64,000 bases of DNA from Methylobacterium sp. 77 (GTDB lineage: Bacteria > Pseudomonadota > Alphaproteobacteria > Rhizobiales > Beijerinckiaceae): contig NZ_KB910516.1 of assembly GCF_000372825.1 (NCBI RefSeq), positions 3,081,825 through 3,145,824 of the forward strand, read 5' to 3'. The notes under the pieces are model-generated. The model was not told where the DNA came from and made no database searches. It saw only the letters and a program-made list of their open reading frames with translations. This document shows, one piece after another, positions 1 through 12,244 of this stretch; the stretch's first letter is position 1, and every line of letters begins with the position of its first letter. Made by a program: the position numbers and the translations under genes.

Positions 1-1
1 C

Positions 2-1717
2 TATTACGCGGCGCAGGCGATGGACTTCGAGACCTCGACCCACCGGCCCCTCGGAGCGGTCGCCTGTATCAGTCCGTGGAATTTCCCCCTCGCCATCTTC
101 ACCGGGCAGGTCGCGGCGGCGCTCGCCGCCGGCAACGCCGTTCTCGCCAAGCCCGCCGAGGAGACGCCCCTGGTGGCCGGGCTCGCAGTGGAGATCCTGA
201 TCGAGGCCGGGATTCCGGACGGCGTGCTCGCGCTGCTGCCGGGAGACGGACGTGTCGGCGCCCGCCTCGTCGCCGACACGCGTATCGGCGGCGTCCTGTT
301 CACCGGCTCGACCGAGGTCGCCAAGCGGATCCAGGCCGAACTCGCCGGGCGGCTCGGTCCCGATGGGCGACCGATCCCGTTCGTGGCCGAGACCGGCGGC
401 CAGAACGTCATGGTGGTCGATTCCTCCGCCCTGCCGGAACAGGTCGTCGCCGATGTGGTGATGTCGGCCTTCGACTCGGCCGGCCAGCGCTGTTCGGCGC
501 TGCGCGTGCTCTGCCTGCAGGAAGACATCGCCGACCGAACCCTCACCATGCTCGAAGGGGCCATGGCCGAGCTGACCGTCGGCAATCCCGACCGGCTCGC
601 CACCGATGTCGGGCCGGTGATCAGCGAGGAGGCCCGGCAGTCGATCGAGGCGCATGTGGCGCGGATGCGGGAGCGCGGCCATGCCGTCCACCGGGTCGCG
701 CTACCGCCCGCCTGCGCGGCGGGCCATTTCGTCCCGCCGACCCTCATCGCCATCGACGGTCTCGACGATCTCGCCGGCGAAGTGTTCGGCCCGGTGCTCC
801 ACGTCCTGCGTTTCGAGCGCGGCGGGCTCGACAGGCTCGTCGGCGCCATCAACGAGACCGGCTACGGCCTGACCTTCGGCGTCCATAGCCGGATCGACGC
901 CACCGTCGCGCACCTCGTGGAGCGGGTCGATGCGGGCAACCTCTACGTCAACCGCACGCTCATCGGCGCCGTGGTCGGCCTCCAGCCCTTCGGCGGCGAG
1001 GGTCTGTCGGGGACGGGACCGAAGGCCGGCGGCCCGCTCTATCTGCGCCGGCTCCTGGCCGCCGCGCCCGCGGAGAACGGCCTGCCCTCAACCGGCCTGC
1101 CCTCCACCGCGATGCCCGACATGCTGACATCCCTGCGCGACGCGCTGAGGGCGGCGGGGCGGGAGCGGGATGCGGCGCGGTGCGAGGCCTATGCCGGCCG
1201 CAGCCTCGTCGGCCTCGACATCGCCCTGCCCGGCCCGGTCGGCGAGAGCAATCGCTACAGCCTGCATCCGCGCGGGCGGGTTCTCTGCCTGCCGGCCTCG
1301 GAGGCCGGATTGTTCGCGCAGATCGCCGCCTGCCTCGCCACCGGCAATGCGATCCGGCTCGCCCCGCCTGCCGGCCTGCGCCCCGCCCTCGACACGCTGC
1401 CGACGGAGCTTCGGCGCGTCATCGAGCTGGCGGACGAGCCGGAGAGCGTGGGCTGCGCCGCGATCCTGGTGGAGGGTGAGGCCGACGCGATCCTCTCAGC
1501 GACGCGCCGGGCCGCCGCACGCCCCGGCGCCATCATCCCGGTCCTCGGCCTGTCGCCGGGCGGGCTGGAAGGGCAAGCCGAGGAGTTTCCCCTGGAATGG
1601 CTCCTGCGCGAACGCAGCGTCAGCACCAACACCGCCGCGGCGGGGGGCAATGCCACCCTGTTGAACCTCGGCGACGACAATCATGGCGCTGCACCGCCGA
1701 CGCCCCCCTCATCGTGA
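2..1717 (+). CDS. putA: PutA, C-terminal part (proline dehydrogenase / P5C dehydrogenase), 5' truncated
   Basis: Catalyses oxidation of glutamate semialdehyde (from proline via P5C) to glutamate with NAD+. The reading frame is open from base 2 with no start, so the proline dehydrogenase half lies outside the window. The visible 571 residues open with a typical aldehyde dehydrogenase core: SPWNFPLAIF, the NAD-binding GSTEVAKRI segment, the catalytic Glu in VAETGGQN, the catalytic Cys in SAGQRCSALRVL, and EVFGPVLHVLRF. The last 200 or so residues after PFGGEGLSGTGPKAGG form the extra C-terminal domain seen in trifunctional-length PutA proteins. The combination of GQRCSALR and the long C-terminal extension favours PutA over a stand-alone ALDH. 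The stop codon lies inside a GC-rich hairpin. Confidence 0.9.
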   Translation, partial: YYAAQAMDFETSTHRPLGAVACISPWNFPLAIFTGQVAAALAAGNAVLAKPAEETPLVAGLAVEILIEAGIPDGVLALLPGDGRVGARLVADTRIGGVLFTGSTEVAKRIQAELAGRLGPDGRPIPFVAETGGQNVMVVDSSALPEQVVADVVMSAFDSAGQRCSALRVLCLQEDIADRTLTMLEGAMAELTVGNPDRLATDVGPVISEEARQSIEAHVARMRERGHAVHRVALPPACAAGHFVPPTLIAIDGLDDLAGEVFGPVLHVLRFERGGLDRLVGAINETGYGLTFGVHSRIDATVAHLVERVDAGNLYVNRTLIGAVVGLQPFGGEGLSGTGPKAGGPLYLRRLLAAAPAENGLPSTGLPSTAMPDMLTSLRDALRAAGRERDAARCEAYAGRSLVGLDIALPGPVGESNRYSLHPRGRVLCLPASEAGLFAQIAACLATGNAIRLAPPAGLRPALDTLPTELRRVIELADEPESVGCAAILVEGEADAILSATRRAAARPGAIIPVLGLSPGGLEGQAEEFPLEWLLRERSVSTNTAAAGGNATLLNLGDDNHGAAPPTPPSS

Positions 1718-1726
1718 GGGGGCGTC
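1699..1726 (+). terminator. Hairpin over the putA stop codon
   Basis: Inverted repeat gacgcccccctc / gagggggcgtc (one bulged base) with a 5-6 base loop, formed around the TGA of putA. No U-run follows, so it may end or stabilise the transcript but is not a classical intrinsic terminator. Confidence 0.45.
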
Positions 1727-1823
1727 CCGCAGCCCGATCGTCGGTTTTGAACGAGGGGTGGCGAGAGTTGGGCTCGGCGAACGAGAGCCGTGGATCAGCC
1801 GACGGGCTCCCGGACGCTCATTC

Positions 1824-2831
1824 TCAAGGCGCCCGGAACGCCGTTTCGAGAGCTTCGGACACGCTCTTCAGGGTCGCGGTGCGCGCCGCTTCGTCCGAGC
1901 CGATATGCGGATCGCGTTGCACGCACGGATCGGCATAGGTGAACGGCGTGTCCTTCGATCCCTCGACGATCACGCCATCCCGCTCCTCGTGGAGGAGACA
2001 GGCACGCACGGTCTGCGCGCCCTTGGCGACCACCGGCTGGGGCGGTCCCGCGGGATTGTCGAAGACGTGCTGCGCGCCCGGGAACACCGTCAGGCTCACA
2101 TCGGCCCCGGCCGCCTTCAGGCGCTCGGTGTAGGCGGCGCAGGACGCGGCCGGGTTGTAATCGTCGCCGCTGCCCCCGAACATCCGGATCGGCCGAGTGA
2201 GGATCGTAGTGTCGTCCTGGAAGCGGATCGAGCAGTCGGGATAGACCGGCAGGAAGAGCGCCGGTGTGATGCCGGAGCGGTTCCAGGCTGCGTCGAAGCG
2301 TTTGAGGCTGGCATAGAGCGCCGCTTGCCCGCCGCGCGAGAACCCCATCACGGCGACCCGCTTCGGATCGGTCCGGGGGTGCTTGGCCAGCACGCCCAGC
2401 GCCCGGTAGATGTCCAGGATCAGGTTCGTGCGCGACAAGAGGCTCTGATCCGTGTTGACGACGGTCAGGCCGCGCCCCGTGAAGCCGTCGAGAGCGAAGG
2501 TCGAGATGCCGCGAGCGCCCAACGCCCGCTGCCAGAATTCGATGTTGCCGCCCATGCCCCCGGACCCGTGCATCAGGATCACCGTCGGCAGGCGTTCGGA
2601 CCCGGCCTTGGCGATGCGCAGGATTCCCGTGACGGTCACGGGCTTCGCCCCGTCGGACGTGCCGGTCAGGAATTGCGGGTCGGTCAGCGTGAGGCTCTCG
2701 AACGGATGGACCTCGACGCGAGCGGCGTAGCTGCCGAGATCGGCGACGCCATCCCGTGCGGTCTCCGCGACGGCATGGGTCAGGCCGCACACCATCAGGC
2801 CGGCAGCAAGGAACAGGGTCGATCGCCGCAT
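1824..2831 (-). CDS. Secreted alpha/beta hydrolase, dienelactone hydrolase-like
   Basis: 335-aa protein starting MRRSTLFLAAGLMVCG, a clear signal peptide ending near AVAETA, so probably periplasmic. The hydrolase fold shows the HGSGGMGG oxyanion loop around residue 90, a nucleophile elbow GFSRGGQAA (Ser at about 165-170), an acidic loop near GSGDDY, and a late His in PGAQHVFDN; these fit the Ser-Asp-His triad of the dienelactone hydrolase family (COG0412/COG4188 group). The substrate cannot be told. It is convergent with putA, leaving about 107 bases between the stops. Alternative: a general esterase or acyl-peptidase-like hydrolase. Confidence 0.75.
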   Translation of the reverse strand: MRRSTLFLAAGLMVCGLTHAVAETARDGVADLGSYAARVEVHPFESLTLTDPQFLTGTSDGAKPVTVTGILRIAKAGSERLPTVILMHGSGGMGGNIEFWQRALGARGISTFALDGFTGRGLTVVNTDQSLLSRTNLILDIYRALGVLAKHPRTDPKRVAVMGFSRGGQAALYASLKRFDAAWNRSGITPALFLPVYPDCSIRFQDDTTILTRPIRMFGGSGDDYNPAASCAAYTERLKAAGADVSLTVFPGAQHVFDNPAGPPQPVVAKGAQTVRACLLHEERDGVIVEGSKDTPFTYADPCVQRDPHIGSDEAARTATLKSVSEALETAFRAP

Positions 2832-3189
2832 CGCATGGGTCTCCCAGGAAGAGGGACAGCATAGCGGCGGCCTCGGGCTGCTGTCATCGCAGCGGGTAAG
2901 GCCACCCGTCGTGAGATCGTCCGGATTGTCAGGCGTTCCGGAGCGGACCGGTCACCACGGCCGCGACGGACCGCTTACGCACCGCGCCGGGATGAGGTCC
3001 TGGGGAAGGATCGGCGCCGGCACGCCCGGCATCCGTGTGGCGGACATGGGACATAGATGTCAGGGATCATCGAGGTTCACCTCGCGCGGGCGACGCGCTG
3101 CTGGGCAGGCGGCCGGTTTCGATGGCGGCGGAACGGGTCGTTGCCGTTCCGCAGGTGCAGGGTATCGGGCGACCGCGTGAGGTCCGGGC
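2832..3189. other. Intergenic, 358 bp, no gene seen
   Basis: GC-rich spacer between the start of the hydrolase gene and the stop of the MEKHLA gene. The short ORFs in it are Arg/Gly-rich and look like chance frames. It should hold the promoter of the leftward hydrolase gene, but I see no clear -35/-10 pair. Confidence 0.4.
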
Positions 3190-3624
3190 TCAGACTGCGA
3201 AGGTCGCGGCCTGTCCGTGGAGCAGGCCGGCCTCATCCACGAGTTGCCAGACGATTGCGTCCCGGATCGGGAAACGGGTCCCGTCCTTGCGGATGCGGAT
3301 ACCGGCATAATTGGCGACGAACCCGTCGTGGGTGACGGCGTCGAGCAGGCGCTGCCGCTCGGCCCGGTCCGGGGCCTCCGCCGAGAAGCGCGAGGGCGTG
3401 CCGATCAGTTCGGCCGCCGCGTAGCCGAAGATGCGCAGAGCGGTCCGGTTCGCATAGATGAAGCGGGGGTCGTCCCCGCCGTCATGGGCGAGGACCGCGA
3501 AGGGCGCCTCGGCCTGGAGCCAGGCCGCGTCGCATTCCGGCTCCGGCACCAGCGGCCGGCCGACGGCACGACGGAAACTCCCGGTCAGGAGCGCGTAAAA
3601 ACCGGGATCGTCGGAGACATCCAC
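3190..3624 (-). CDS. MEKHLA (PAS-like) domain protein
   Basis: 144-aa protein beginning VDVSDDPGFYALL. It contains a PAS-like core (FIYANRTALRIFGYAAAELIG, then RIRKDGTRFPIRDAIVW near the C-terminus), the pattern of the MEKHLA superfamily of small stand-alone sensors. The frame stays open far upstream, but that part is the shadow of the overlapping vanZ gene. I chose a GTG at 3624 because it lies 15 bases after the VanZ stop and has a G-rich stretch just before it. It is probably co-transcribed with the VanZ-like gene. The ligand is unknown. Confidence 0.7.
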   Translation of the reverse strand: MDVSDDPGFYALLTGSFRRAVGRPLVPEPECDAAWLQAEAPFAVLAHDGGDDPRFIYANRTALRIFGYAAAELIGTPSRFSAEAPDRAERQRLLDAVTHDGFVANYAGIRIRKDGTRFPIRDAIVWQLVDEAGLLHGQAATFAV

Positions 3625-3638
3625 CGCGAGCCCCCGTC

Positions 3639-3998
3639 TCAGCGCGGCGCCGAGGGCCGCTCGAACCGGGCATAGGCGGCGAGGACGAGAGCGGCCACGA
3701 GGCTGCCGAACGCAGCGGCGACCGCCTTCACCACGAAGTCGGAGAGCCGGGCATGGCGGGTCGGCGACAGTTCCTGGCCGAATTCGAGCAGACCGGCCAC
3801 CGCCATGCCGGCCACCAGCCCGAGATACCAGCGCCGGGGATAGGCCAGAATGAGCAGGAACCCGAACAGGGCGTAGGCGCTCATCCGCTCGACATTCGCG
3901 GACGCGACCACCGGCCGGAGCCCGATCGGCGACAGCGTGACGAAGATCAGGATCGCGAGGATGACGAAGACCGACAGGCGCAAGAGTGTTCTCGTCAT
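3639..3998 (-). CDS. VanZ-like family membrane protein
   Basis: 119-aa protein with four hydrophobic segments (LSVFVILAILIFVTL; AYALFGFLLILAY; WYLGLVAGMAVAGLLEF; VVKAVAAAFGSLVAALVLAAY). The motif AGLLEFGQELSPTRHARLSDFVVKAVA matches the family signature E-x(2)-Q-x(3)-P-x-R-x(2)-S-x(2)-D-x(2)-N/K. VanZ-like proteins are named for a teicoplanin-resistance accessory protein, but most chromosomal members have no known role. It is followed closely by the MEKHLA gene. Confidence 0.8.
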   Translation of the reverse strand: MTRTLLRLSVFVILAILIFVTLSPIGLRPVVASANVERMSAYALFGFLLILAYPRRWYLGLVAGMAVAGLLEFGQELSPTRHARLSDFVVKAVAAAFGSLVAALVLAAYARFERPSAPR

Positions 3999-4143
3999 GG
4001 AACCGTGTCACCGAACCGAGGCGCGTCCGACGTCATGCCGGGCATCGCCGCGCACGCGCCGTGTTCAGCCGAACATGGACTATGCTGAAGGTCTTATTAA
4101 GACGTCGTTACGCCGGACGCGTGCCGTCTCGCATGCCATCGCC

Positions 4144-7653
<3,510 letters not shown>

Positions 7654-7774
7654 GACCCCACCAATGCGAGTCGTTCGTTAGCGTAAACCAAACGTCGCCG
7701 ATCAGGCCGCAATTGCCTGTGGAGAGGGCCTTTCGCGCAACGCCCCCTCTCCCGTCCTTTGCGTCCCCTCTGCC

Positions 7775-9664
7775 CTATTCCGCCGGGAGGGCGAGCCGCT
7801 TCGTCATCGGTTCCGACCTCAATTCCTTGCCGCGCGCCGTCTCGTCGAGGGCATCGGTGAACTGGAGGGCGGCGAGCTGGGCGTAGAGCGCGCCCTGCGC
7901 CAGCAGACTCTCATGGGTGCCGGTCTCGACGATGCGGCCGCCGTCGAGGACGAGGATACGGTCGGCCGCGCGGATGGTGGCGAGCCGGTGGGCGATGACC
8001 AGCGTGGTCCGCCCGCGCATCAGGGTGTCGAGGGCGGTCTGCACCGCGCGCTCGCTCTCGGCATCGAGGGCCGATGTGGCCTCGTCGAGGAGCAGGATCG
8101 GCGCGTCCTTGAGGATGGCGCGGGCGATGGCGACGCGCTGGCGCTGACCGCCGGAGAGGGTCACGCCGCGCTCGCCGACCTGCGTGCCGTAACCCTGCGG
8201 CAGGGCCCGGATGAACCCGTCCGCATGGGCGAGTTCGGCGGCGCGATGGATTTCGGCCTCGCTCGCCTGCGGCCGGCCGTAGCGGATGTTGTCCATCACC
8301 GAGCCGGAGAACACGGTCGGGTCCTGCGGGACCAGTGACATGCGCTGACGCAGGGACTCCGGGTCGACGCTGGCGATGTCGATCCCGTCGACGCGGACGA
8401 TGCCGGATTGCGGATCGTAGAAGCGCAGCAGCGCCTGGAGCACCGTGGTCTTGCCCGCCCCCGAAGGACCGACCAGGGCGACGCGCTCACCATGCGCCAC
8501 CCGGAAGCTGATCTCGTCGAGGGAGGGATGCTCGGGCCGGGTCGGATAGGTGAGGCGGACCGATTCGAACGCCACCTCGCCGCGCGGCGGCACCGGCAGC
8601 AATGCCGGCTCGGCGGGCGCCCGGATCGCGGGCTCGGCGGCCAGGATCTCGCCGAGGCGTTCGGCGGCGCCGGCGGCTTGCGCGAGCTCGCCGTAGACCT
8701 CCGAGAGCTGGCCGAGCGCGCTGGCGCCGAACACCGCATAGAGCACGAACTGCGAGAGCTGGCCCGCCGTCATGGTGCCGGCGAGCACCCCTTGCGCGCC
8801 GTACCACATCACCCCGACCACGCTGGCCGAGATCAGGAAGATCGCGACGCCGGTGAGCAGGGCACGGGCCTTCACCGAGTTGCGGGCGGCGGAATAGGCG
8901 TTCTCGGAGGCCTGCCCGAAATGCTCCGCTGTGGCGCGGCCCATGCCGAAGGCCTGCATGGTGCGAATCGCCCCGATCGCCTCCGCCGCATAGGCCGACG
9001 CGTCGGCGAGCCGGTCCTGCGCCGCGCGCGAACGGCGCCGCACGCCGCGCCCGGACAGGATCAGCGGGAACACGATGAGCGGGATCGCCACCAGAACCAG
9101 GATCGAGAGTTTGGGGCTGGTGATGACCATCATCGCCACCGCCCCGACGAACAGGAAGGCGTTGCGCAGGAGGATCGAGATCGAGACCCCGAAGACCGCC
9201 TTCACCTGCGTCGCGTCGGCGGTGAGCCGCGAGACGATCTCGCCCGATTGCGAGCGGTCGAAGAAGGCCGGATCGAGGATGGTGAGGCGGGCGAAGACCG
9301 CGCTGCGCAGATCCGCGACCACGCGCTCGCCCAGCGTCACCACGGTGTAGTAGCGCGCCGCACTCGACAGGGCGAGCACCGTCACCACGCCGATCAGCGC
9401 CATGAAATAGGCGTCGATGACGCTGTGGCCCTCGGGCGAGAAGCCGTGGTCGATCACCCGGCGCAGGGCGATCGGCACCACGAGGGTCGCGCCGGATGCC
9501 GCCAGCAGCGACAGGAACGCCGCGAGGATGCGGCCGCGATAGACGGAGGCGAAGGGAATCAGCGGCTTCAGCGACCCGAGGGGTGCCTTGCCGCGTCCGT
9601 CGCCGCCACGATTGTCCCCACCTGGACCATCGCCGCTTCGAATTTTGTTACGCCCGCGAGCCAT
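7775..9664 (-). CDS. ABC exporter, fused permease-ATPase (MsbA/BmrA type)
   Basis: 629-aa half-transporter that would work as a homodimer in the inner membrane. The first 330 residues contain six hydrophobic helices (for example ILAAFLSLLAASGATLVVPIAL and LSILVLVAIPLIVFPLIL). The nucleotide-binding domain has Walker A GPSGAGKTT (about 398-406), Q-loop LVPQDPTVFSG, signature LSGGQRQRVAIARA, Walker B ILLLDEATSALD and the H-loop IAHRLAT. The N-terminus has a charged Gly-rich tail before the first helix. Lipid A precursor or drug export are both possible; the substrate cannot be assigned. It reads away from rpmE. Confidence 0.9.
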   Translation of the reverse strand: MARGRNKIRSGDGPGGDNRGGDGRGKAPLGSLKPLIPFASVYRGRILAAFLSLLAASGATLVVPIALRRVIDHGFSPEGHSVIDAYFMALIGVVTVLALSSAARYYTVVTLGERVVADLRSAVFARLTILDPAFFDRSQSGEIVSRLTADATQVKAVFGVSISILLRNAFLFVGAVAMMVITSPKLSILVLVAIPLIVFPLILSGRGVRRRSRAAQDRLADASAYAAEAIGAIRTMQAFGMGRATAEHFGQASENAYSAARNSVKARALLTGVAIFLISASVVGVMWYGAQGVLAGTMTAGQLSQFVLYAVFGASALGQLSEVYGELAQAAGAAERLGEILAAEPAIRAPAEPALLPVPPRGEVAFESVRLTYPTRPEHPSLDEISFRVAHGERVALVGPSGAGKTTVLQALLRFYDPQSGIVRVDGIDIASVDPESLRQRMSLVPQDPTVFSGSVMDNIRYGRPQASEAEIHRAAELAHADGFIRALPQGYGTQVGERGVTLSGGQRQRVAIARAILKDAPILLLDEATSALDAESERAVQTALDTLMRGRTTLVIAHRLATIRAADRILVLDGGRIVETGTHESLLAQGALYAQLAALQFTDALDETARGKELRSEPMTKRLALPAE

Positions 9665-9671
9665 CGTGCCT

Positions 9672-9746
9672 CGTCATCATCCCCGACCCCGTCATCATCC
9701 CCGACACAGAATCGGTCTCAAGAAAATACCCGTCAAAATACCCGTC
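9672..9746. repeat. Two short tandem duplications between the ABC exporter and rpmE
   Basis: The 16-mer cgtcatcatccccgac occurs at 9672-9687 and 9690-9705 (period 18). The 12-mer aaaatacccgtc occurs head to tail at 9723-9734 and 9735-9746. They sit just upstream of the exporter start, in the divergent promoter region with rpmE. Confidence 0.7.
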
Positions 9747-9882
9747 GCCGCGATCTCCCGCGCCCGACCGCTTGTTCGGAGGAAGCACGTGGGGTATAGG
9801 CCCGCCTTCATCCGATTGCGCGTGATCTAAGGCCGCGGGCCGCCAGGCGGGCCGGTCGGCGTGGCTATTCAAGGATTTCGTC

Positions 9883-10137
9883 ATGGCAAAGAGCGCGGCC
9901 GACAAGGCCAAGGGTACCGAGCATCCCGACTATCACTTCATCAAGGTCGTGATGACCGATGGGTCCGACTACATGACCCGGTCGACCTACGGCAAGGAGG
10001 GTGACACCCTCAACCTCGACATCGACCCGAACACGCACCCGGCCTGGACCGGCGGCGAGCAGAAGATGCTCGATCGCGGCGGCCGCGTCTCGCGGTTCAA
10101 CTCGCGCTTCGGCGCGCTGTCCTTCGGCAAGAAGTAA
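9883..10137 (+). CDS. rpmE: 50S ribosomal protein L31
   Basis: 84-aa protein with the L31 signature [36 protein letters not shown] and a basic C-terminus FGKK. It lacks the CxxC zinc pair of the C+ type, so it is the zinc-independent form usual in alphaproteobacteria. The N-terminus [13 protein letters not shown] is a few residues longer than many homologues. A strong bidirectional terminator follows. Confidence 0.95.
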   Translation: MAKSAADKAKGTEHPDYHFIKVVMTDGSDYMTRSTYGKEGDTLNLDIDPNTHPAWTGGEQKMLDRGGRVSRFNSRFGALSFGKK

Positions 10138-10191
10138 GTCATCGGGACCGACCAATCCCGCCATCCGGCGGGGCCGGTCTAGTCGGAACAT

Positions 10192-10229
10192 AAAAACAGG
10201 CGGCGCTCGGAAGAGCGCCGCCTGTTTTT
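10192..10229. terminator. Intrinsic terminator after rpmE, bidirectional
   Basis: Perfect 17-bp stem (10192-10208 with 10213-10229) around a GGAA tetraloop. The stem starts with five As and ends with five Ts, so it can stop transcripts from rpmE on the + strand and from brnTA on the - strand. Confidence 0.95.
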
Positions 10230-10314
10230 CGTTGCTGCCGCTGAAATGGGTTCGATCTGTCCCCCGAAGGCCTTTTGCCATGCCGATCGAGGCGGAGAAT
10301 TTAGTTCCGGAGCA

Positions 10315-10641
10315 TCAACGCGGGAGATCTTTGACGGATCGCGCCAGCGCGTCGTTCATCCGGGTCTGCCAACCCGTGCCTGTCGCCTTGTAGGCATCGA
10401 CCACATGCGGATCGATCCTCAACGTCAGCAGGACCTTCGCTCCGCCCGATTTCGGACGTCCCCGTCCGGCCTTCGTCAACGCTTCGTAGAGCGCCGGAGG
10501 CATCGCATCCGCCATCGGCCGCATCCGGGCGAATTCAGAGGGCGTAATTTCGGGATTGTCCGGATCTGCCGCGATTCCTCGTTGGATCCGCGCCTCGTCC
10601 TCGTCCGTGATCTCTGGGACCGTCGGATCAATCTTCGGCAT
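10315..10641 (-). CDS. brnA: BrnA-family antitoxin
   Basis: 108-aa protein with an acidic, disordered N-terminal half (TDEDEARIQRGIAADPDNPE, FARMRP) that would wrap the toxin. Its C-terminal ribbon-helix-helix DNA-binding domain contains VLLTLRIDPHVVDAYKATG and GWQTRMNDALARSV. This is the layout of BrnA (COG3514). Its first 14 bases overlap the end of the upstream toxin gene, implying translational coupling. BrnA with BrnT normally autorepresses the operon. The FARMRP motif is typical of the family. Confidence 0.88.
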   Translation of the reverse strand: MPKIDPTVPEITDEDEARIQRGIAADPDNPEITPSEFARMRPMADAMPPALYEALTKAGRGRPKSGGAKVLLTLRIDPHVVDAYKATGTGWQTRMNDALARSVKDLPR

Positions 10642-10906
10642 AGAGCCTCCTTTCCGCCCTGCTCGCCGGCCGCAGGCTGATCAGTGACAGCGCCTCTGTC
10701 AAAAGCGGGGACATGATCGCCGCGACGACGAGTCGGTCGGCCAAGATACCGACGAGCCGGAAACGTGTCCGGCCCGTCGCACTCGGCTCGGCAGCCACCT
10801 CGACGGCTGTCGAAAAATCGAACGCCTCTTCGAAATCGGCGAAGTCCAAACCGTGCTTTGCGAGATTCGTGAAACGCTTCGACTCGTCCCATACGATGAT
10901 CGTCAC
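10628..10906 (-). CDS. brnT: BrnT-family toxin (ribonuclease)
   Basis: 92-aa protein with the BrnT pattern at its start: WDESKRFTNLAKHGLDFADFEEAFDF. It ends in a beta-rich RelE-like fold with RTRFRLVGILADRLVVAAIM and a basic tail RPASRAERRLYAED. BrnT toxins are endoribonucleases that block translation. The toxin comes first and the antitoxin second, the usual order for this type II family. Confidence 0.88.
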   Translation of the reverse strand: MTIIVWDESKRFTNLAKHGLDFADFEEAFDFSTAVEVAAEPSATGRTRFRLVGILADRLVVAAIMSPLLTEALSLISLRPASRAERRLYAED

Positions 10907-11026
10907 GGCACCGTAGCTACGCTAATTCCGGGATCGAAGCGATACAACCTCGCCTCGCGGAAAAACGGCGGATCCGTGCTTTCGAACCCGGCAGATCAAT
11001 GCAGGTCAGCGCCCAGGCCATTCCCC

Positions 11027-11554
11027 TCAATGCGCCGTGCCGAACGCGCTGCGGAGCAGGCCCTGCTGGGCGGCGACGGGGCTCTCGCGGTAGATCGGGG
11101 TCGGGCGGTCGTCGGAGATCAGGCCGTCGAGATGCAGGATGCGGGTATGCAGCCGGCGCGAGCGCACGATCAGATCCTGCAGGCGGGCCGGCATGATCGC
11201 GAACGTCTCGGCGCGGAAGGTCTCGGGCGTCGCGAGCCGGACCCGGGTCTTCTCCTGAAGAGCCTGGGCCGGGGTGATCTCGCCTTCCGCCACCGCGCGC
11301 TGCACCAGCAGCCAGGAGGCGATCTGCATCAGCCGGGTGGTGAGGCGCATGCTCTCGCTGGCATAGGACAGGGTGCTGTCGCGCGACAGGAGCCGCGATT
11401 CCTCGCGCCCGTCGCCGTCGAGATAGGCCGCCGCCTCCTCGACCATGGTCATGCCTTCGCGGAACAGGACCTTGAAAGCCTCCGAGCCGACATAGGTCGC
11501 GCCGAAATTGACCCAATCCCGCTCGTCGCGGAAGGTGACCTCGAACTCGTTCAT
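11027..11554 (-). CDS. rcdA: RcdA-like protein (DUF1465)
   Basis: 175-aa protein whose core FREGMTMVEEAAAYLDGDGREESRLL...SYASESMRLTTRLMQIASWLLVQRAVAEGE matches the DUF1465 family that includes Caulobacter RcdA. RcdA is an adaptor for ClpXP-dependent proteolysis of CtrA and other cell-cycle proteins. The frame is open far upstream, but similarity begins at MNEFEVTFRD, so the ATG at 11554 is the start. Long C-terminal tail after LHLDGLISD. Role in this organism is by family inference. Confidence 0.75.
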   Translation of the reverse strand: MNEFEVTFRDERDWVNFGATYVGSEAFKVLFREGMTMVEEAAAYLDGDGREESRLLSRDSTLSYASESMRLTTRLMQIASWLLVQRAVAEGEITPAQALQEKTRVRLATPETFRAETFAIMPARLQDLIVRSRRLHTRILHLDGLISDDRPTPIYRESPVAAQQGLLRSAFGTAH

Positions 11555-11671
11555 CCTGCCTCCTGTGCCGCCGCCGGACCCTTTCGTCCCGATTTGGGAC
11601 GCGATCGGTGCGTTCACGGCCAGAGGAGCAACACTAGCGCCGAACGCGTCGCTCCGCCCCGTTGACCGGAT

Positions 11672-11683
11672 GTTAACGTTAAC
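11672..11683. promoter_or_regulatory. 12-bp palindrome gttaacgttaac upstream of rcdA
   Basis: Perfect palindrome 118 bases upstream of the rcdA-like start. It contains two TTAAC half-sites, the core of the CtrA recognition sequence, but with 2-base rather than 7-base spacing. A looser TTAA-N7-CTAA lies near 11878-11892. Regulator unknown. Confidence 0.3.
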
Positions 11684-11754
11684 GGGGAGGGCCGGTGCCA
11701 TCGGGGTGCCGTCGCACGCCGCGGATCGTCCGAATCGGAGCGGGAATCGACGGG

Positions 11755-11880
11755 CGAAAAAAAAGCCGCCCGTGAGGGGCGGCTTTGTGAAGTCGACAGA
11801 GGCATCAAAACAGCGGCAGATCGAAATCTGCCCCACATCCGGAAAACCGGACATGTCTCCTTCATAAGCTGAAAAGGTTA
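11755..11880 (-). ncRNA. Candidate structured small RNA
   Basis: Read on the - strand this segment forms three successive hairpins. They are tccgg/ccgga around 11838-11851, ggcagat/atctgcc with a 4-base loop (11815-11832), and a 10-bp GC-rich stem (11762-11771 with 11777-11786) followed by eight Us, a textbook intrinsic terminator. No recognisable - strand gene lies between here and rpmH to be terminated, so the terminator most simply belongs to a small RNA starting near 11880. A short frame with GAAGGAGAC before ATG exists but would read straight through the terminator. No known RNA family recognised. Confidence 0.5.
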
Positions 11881-12109
11881 ACGCGACGCTAACGCCGCCG
11901 GGCCGGCCTTCGATCGGGGCGGGGCGTCGATGGAAATGGCCGCGCCAGAATTGACTTCGCCCCCCCTCTCCGCCATAAGCCGCGCCATCGCGTCGCCGCG
12001 CCCCATGTGGGCGCTCTTCGCGCTTGCAGACACATTTCAGGGCGAGTGAAGATGTCGGTGGGGCTCCTGCAGCCAGCCGGATCGATCCTCGGCCATCGGA
12101 GATCGCGCC

Positions 12110-12244
12110 ATGAAGAGAACTTACCAGCCCAGCAAGCTCGTGCGCAAACGCCGTCACGGCTTCCGCGCTCGCATGGCGACGGCCGGCGGCCGCAAGGTCA
12201 TCGCAGCGCGTCGCTCGCACGGCCGCAAGAAGCTCTCGGCCTGA
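12110..12244 (+). CDS. rpmH: 50S ribosomal protein L34
   Basis: 44-aa protein [20 protein letters not shown]... ending [10 protein letters not shown], the canonical L34 sequence. It is first in the conserved rpmH-rnpA-yidC-engB cluster, 84 bases ahead of rnpA. Confidence 0.97.
   Translation: MKRTYQPSKLVRKRRHGFRARMATAGGRKVIAARRSHGRKKLSA

Noticed and set aside
11614..11865. Short - strand ORF starting MKETCPVF over the small RNA candidate
   Set aside because: It reads through a strong intrinsic terminator and has no protein-like pattern, so an RNA gene explains the segment better.
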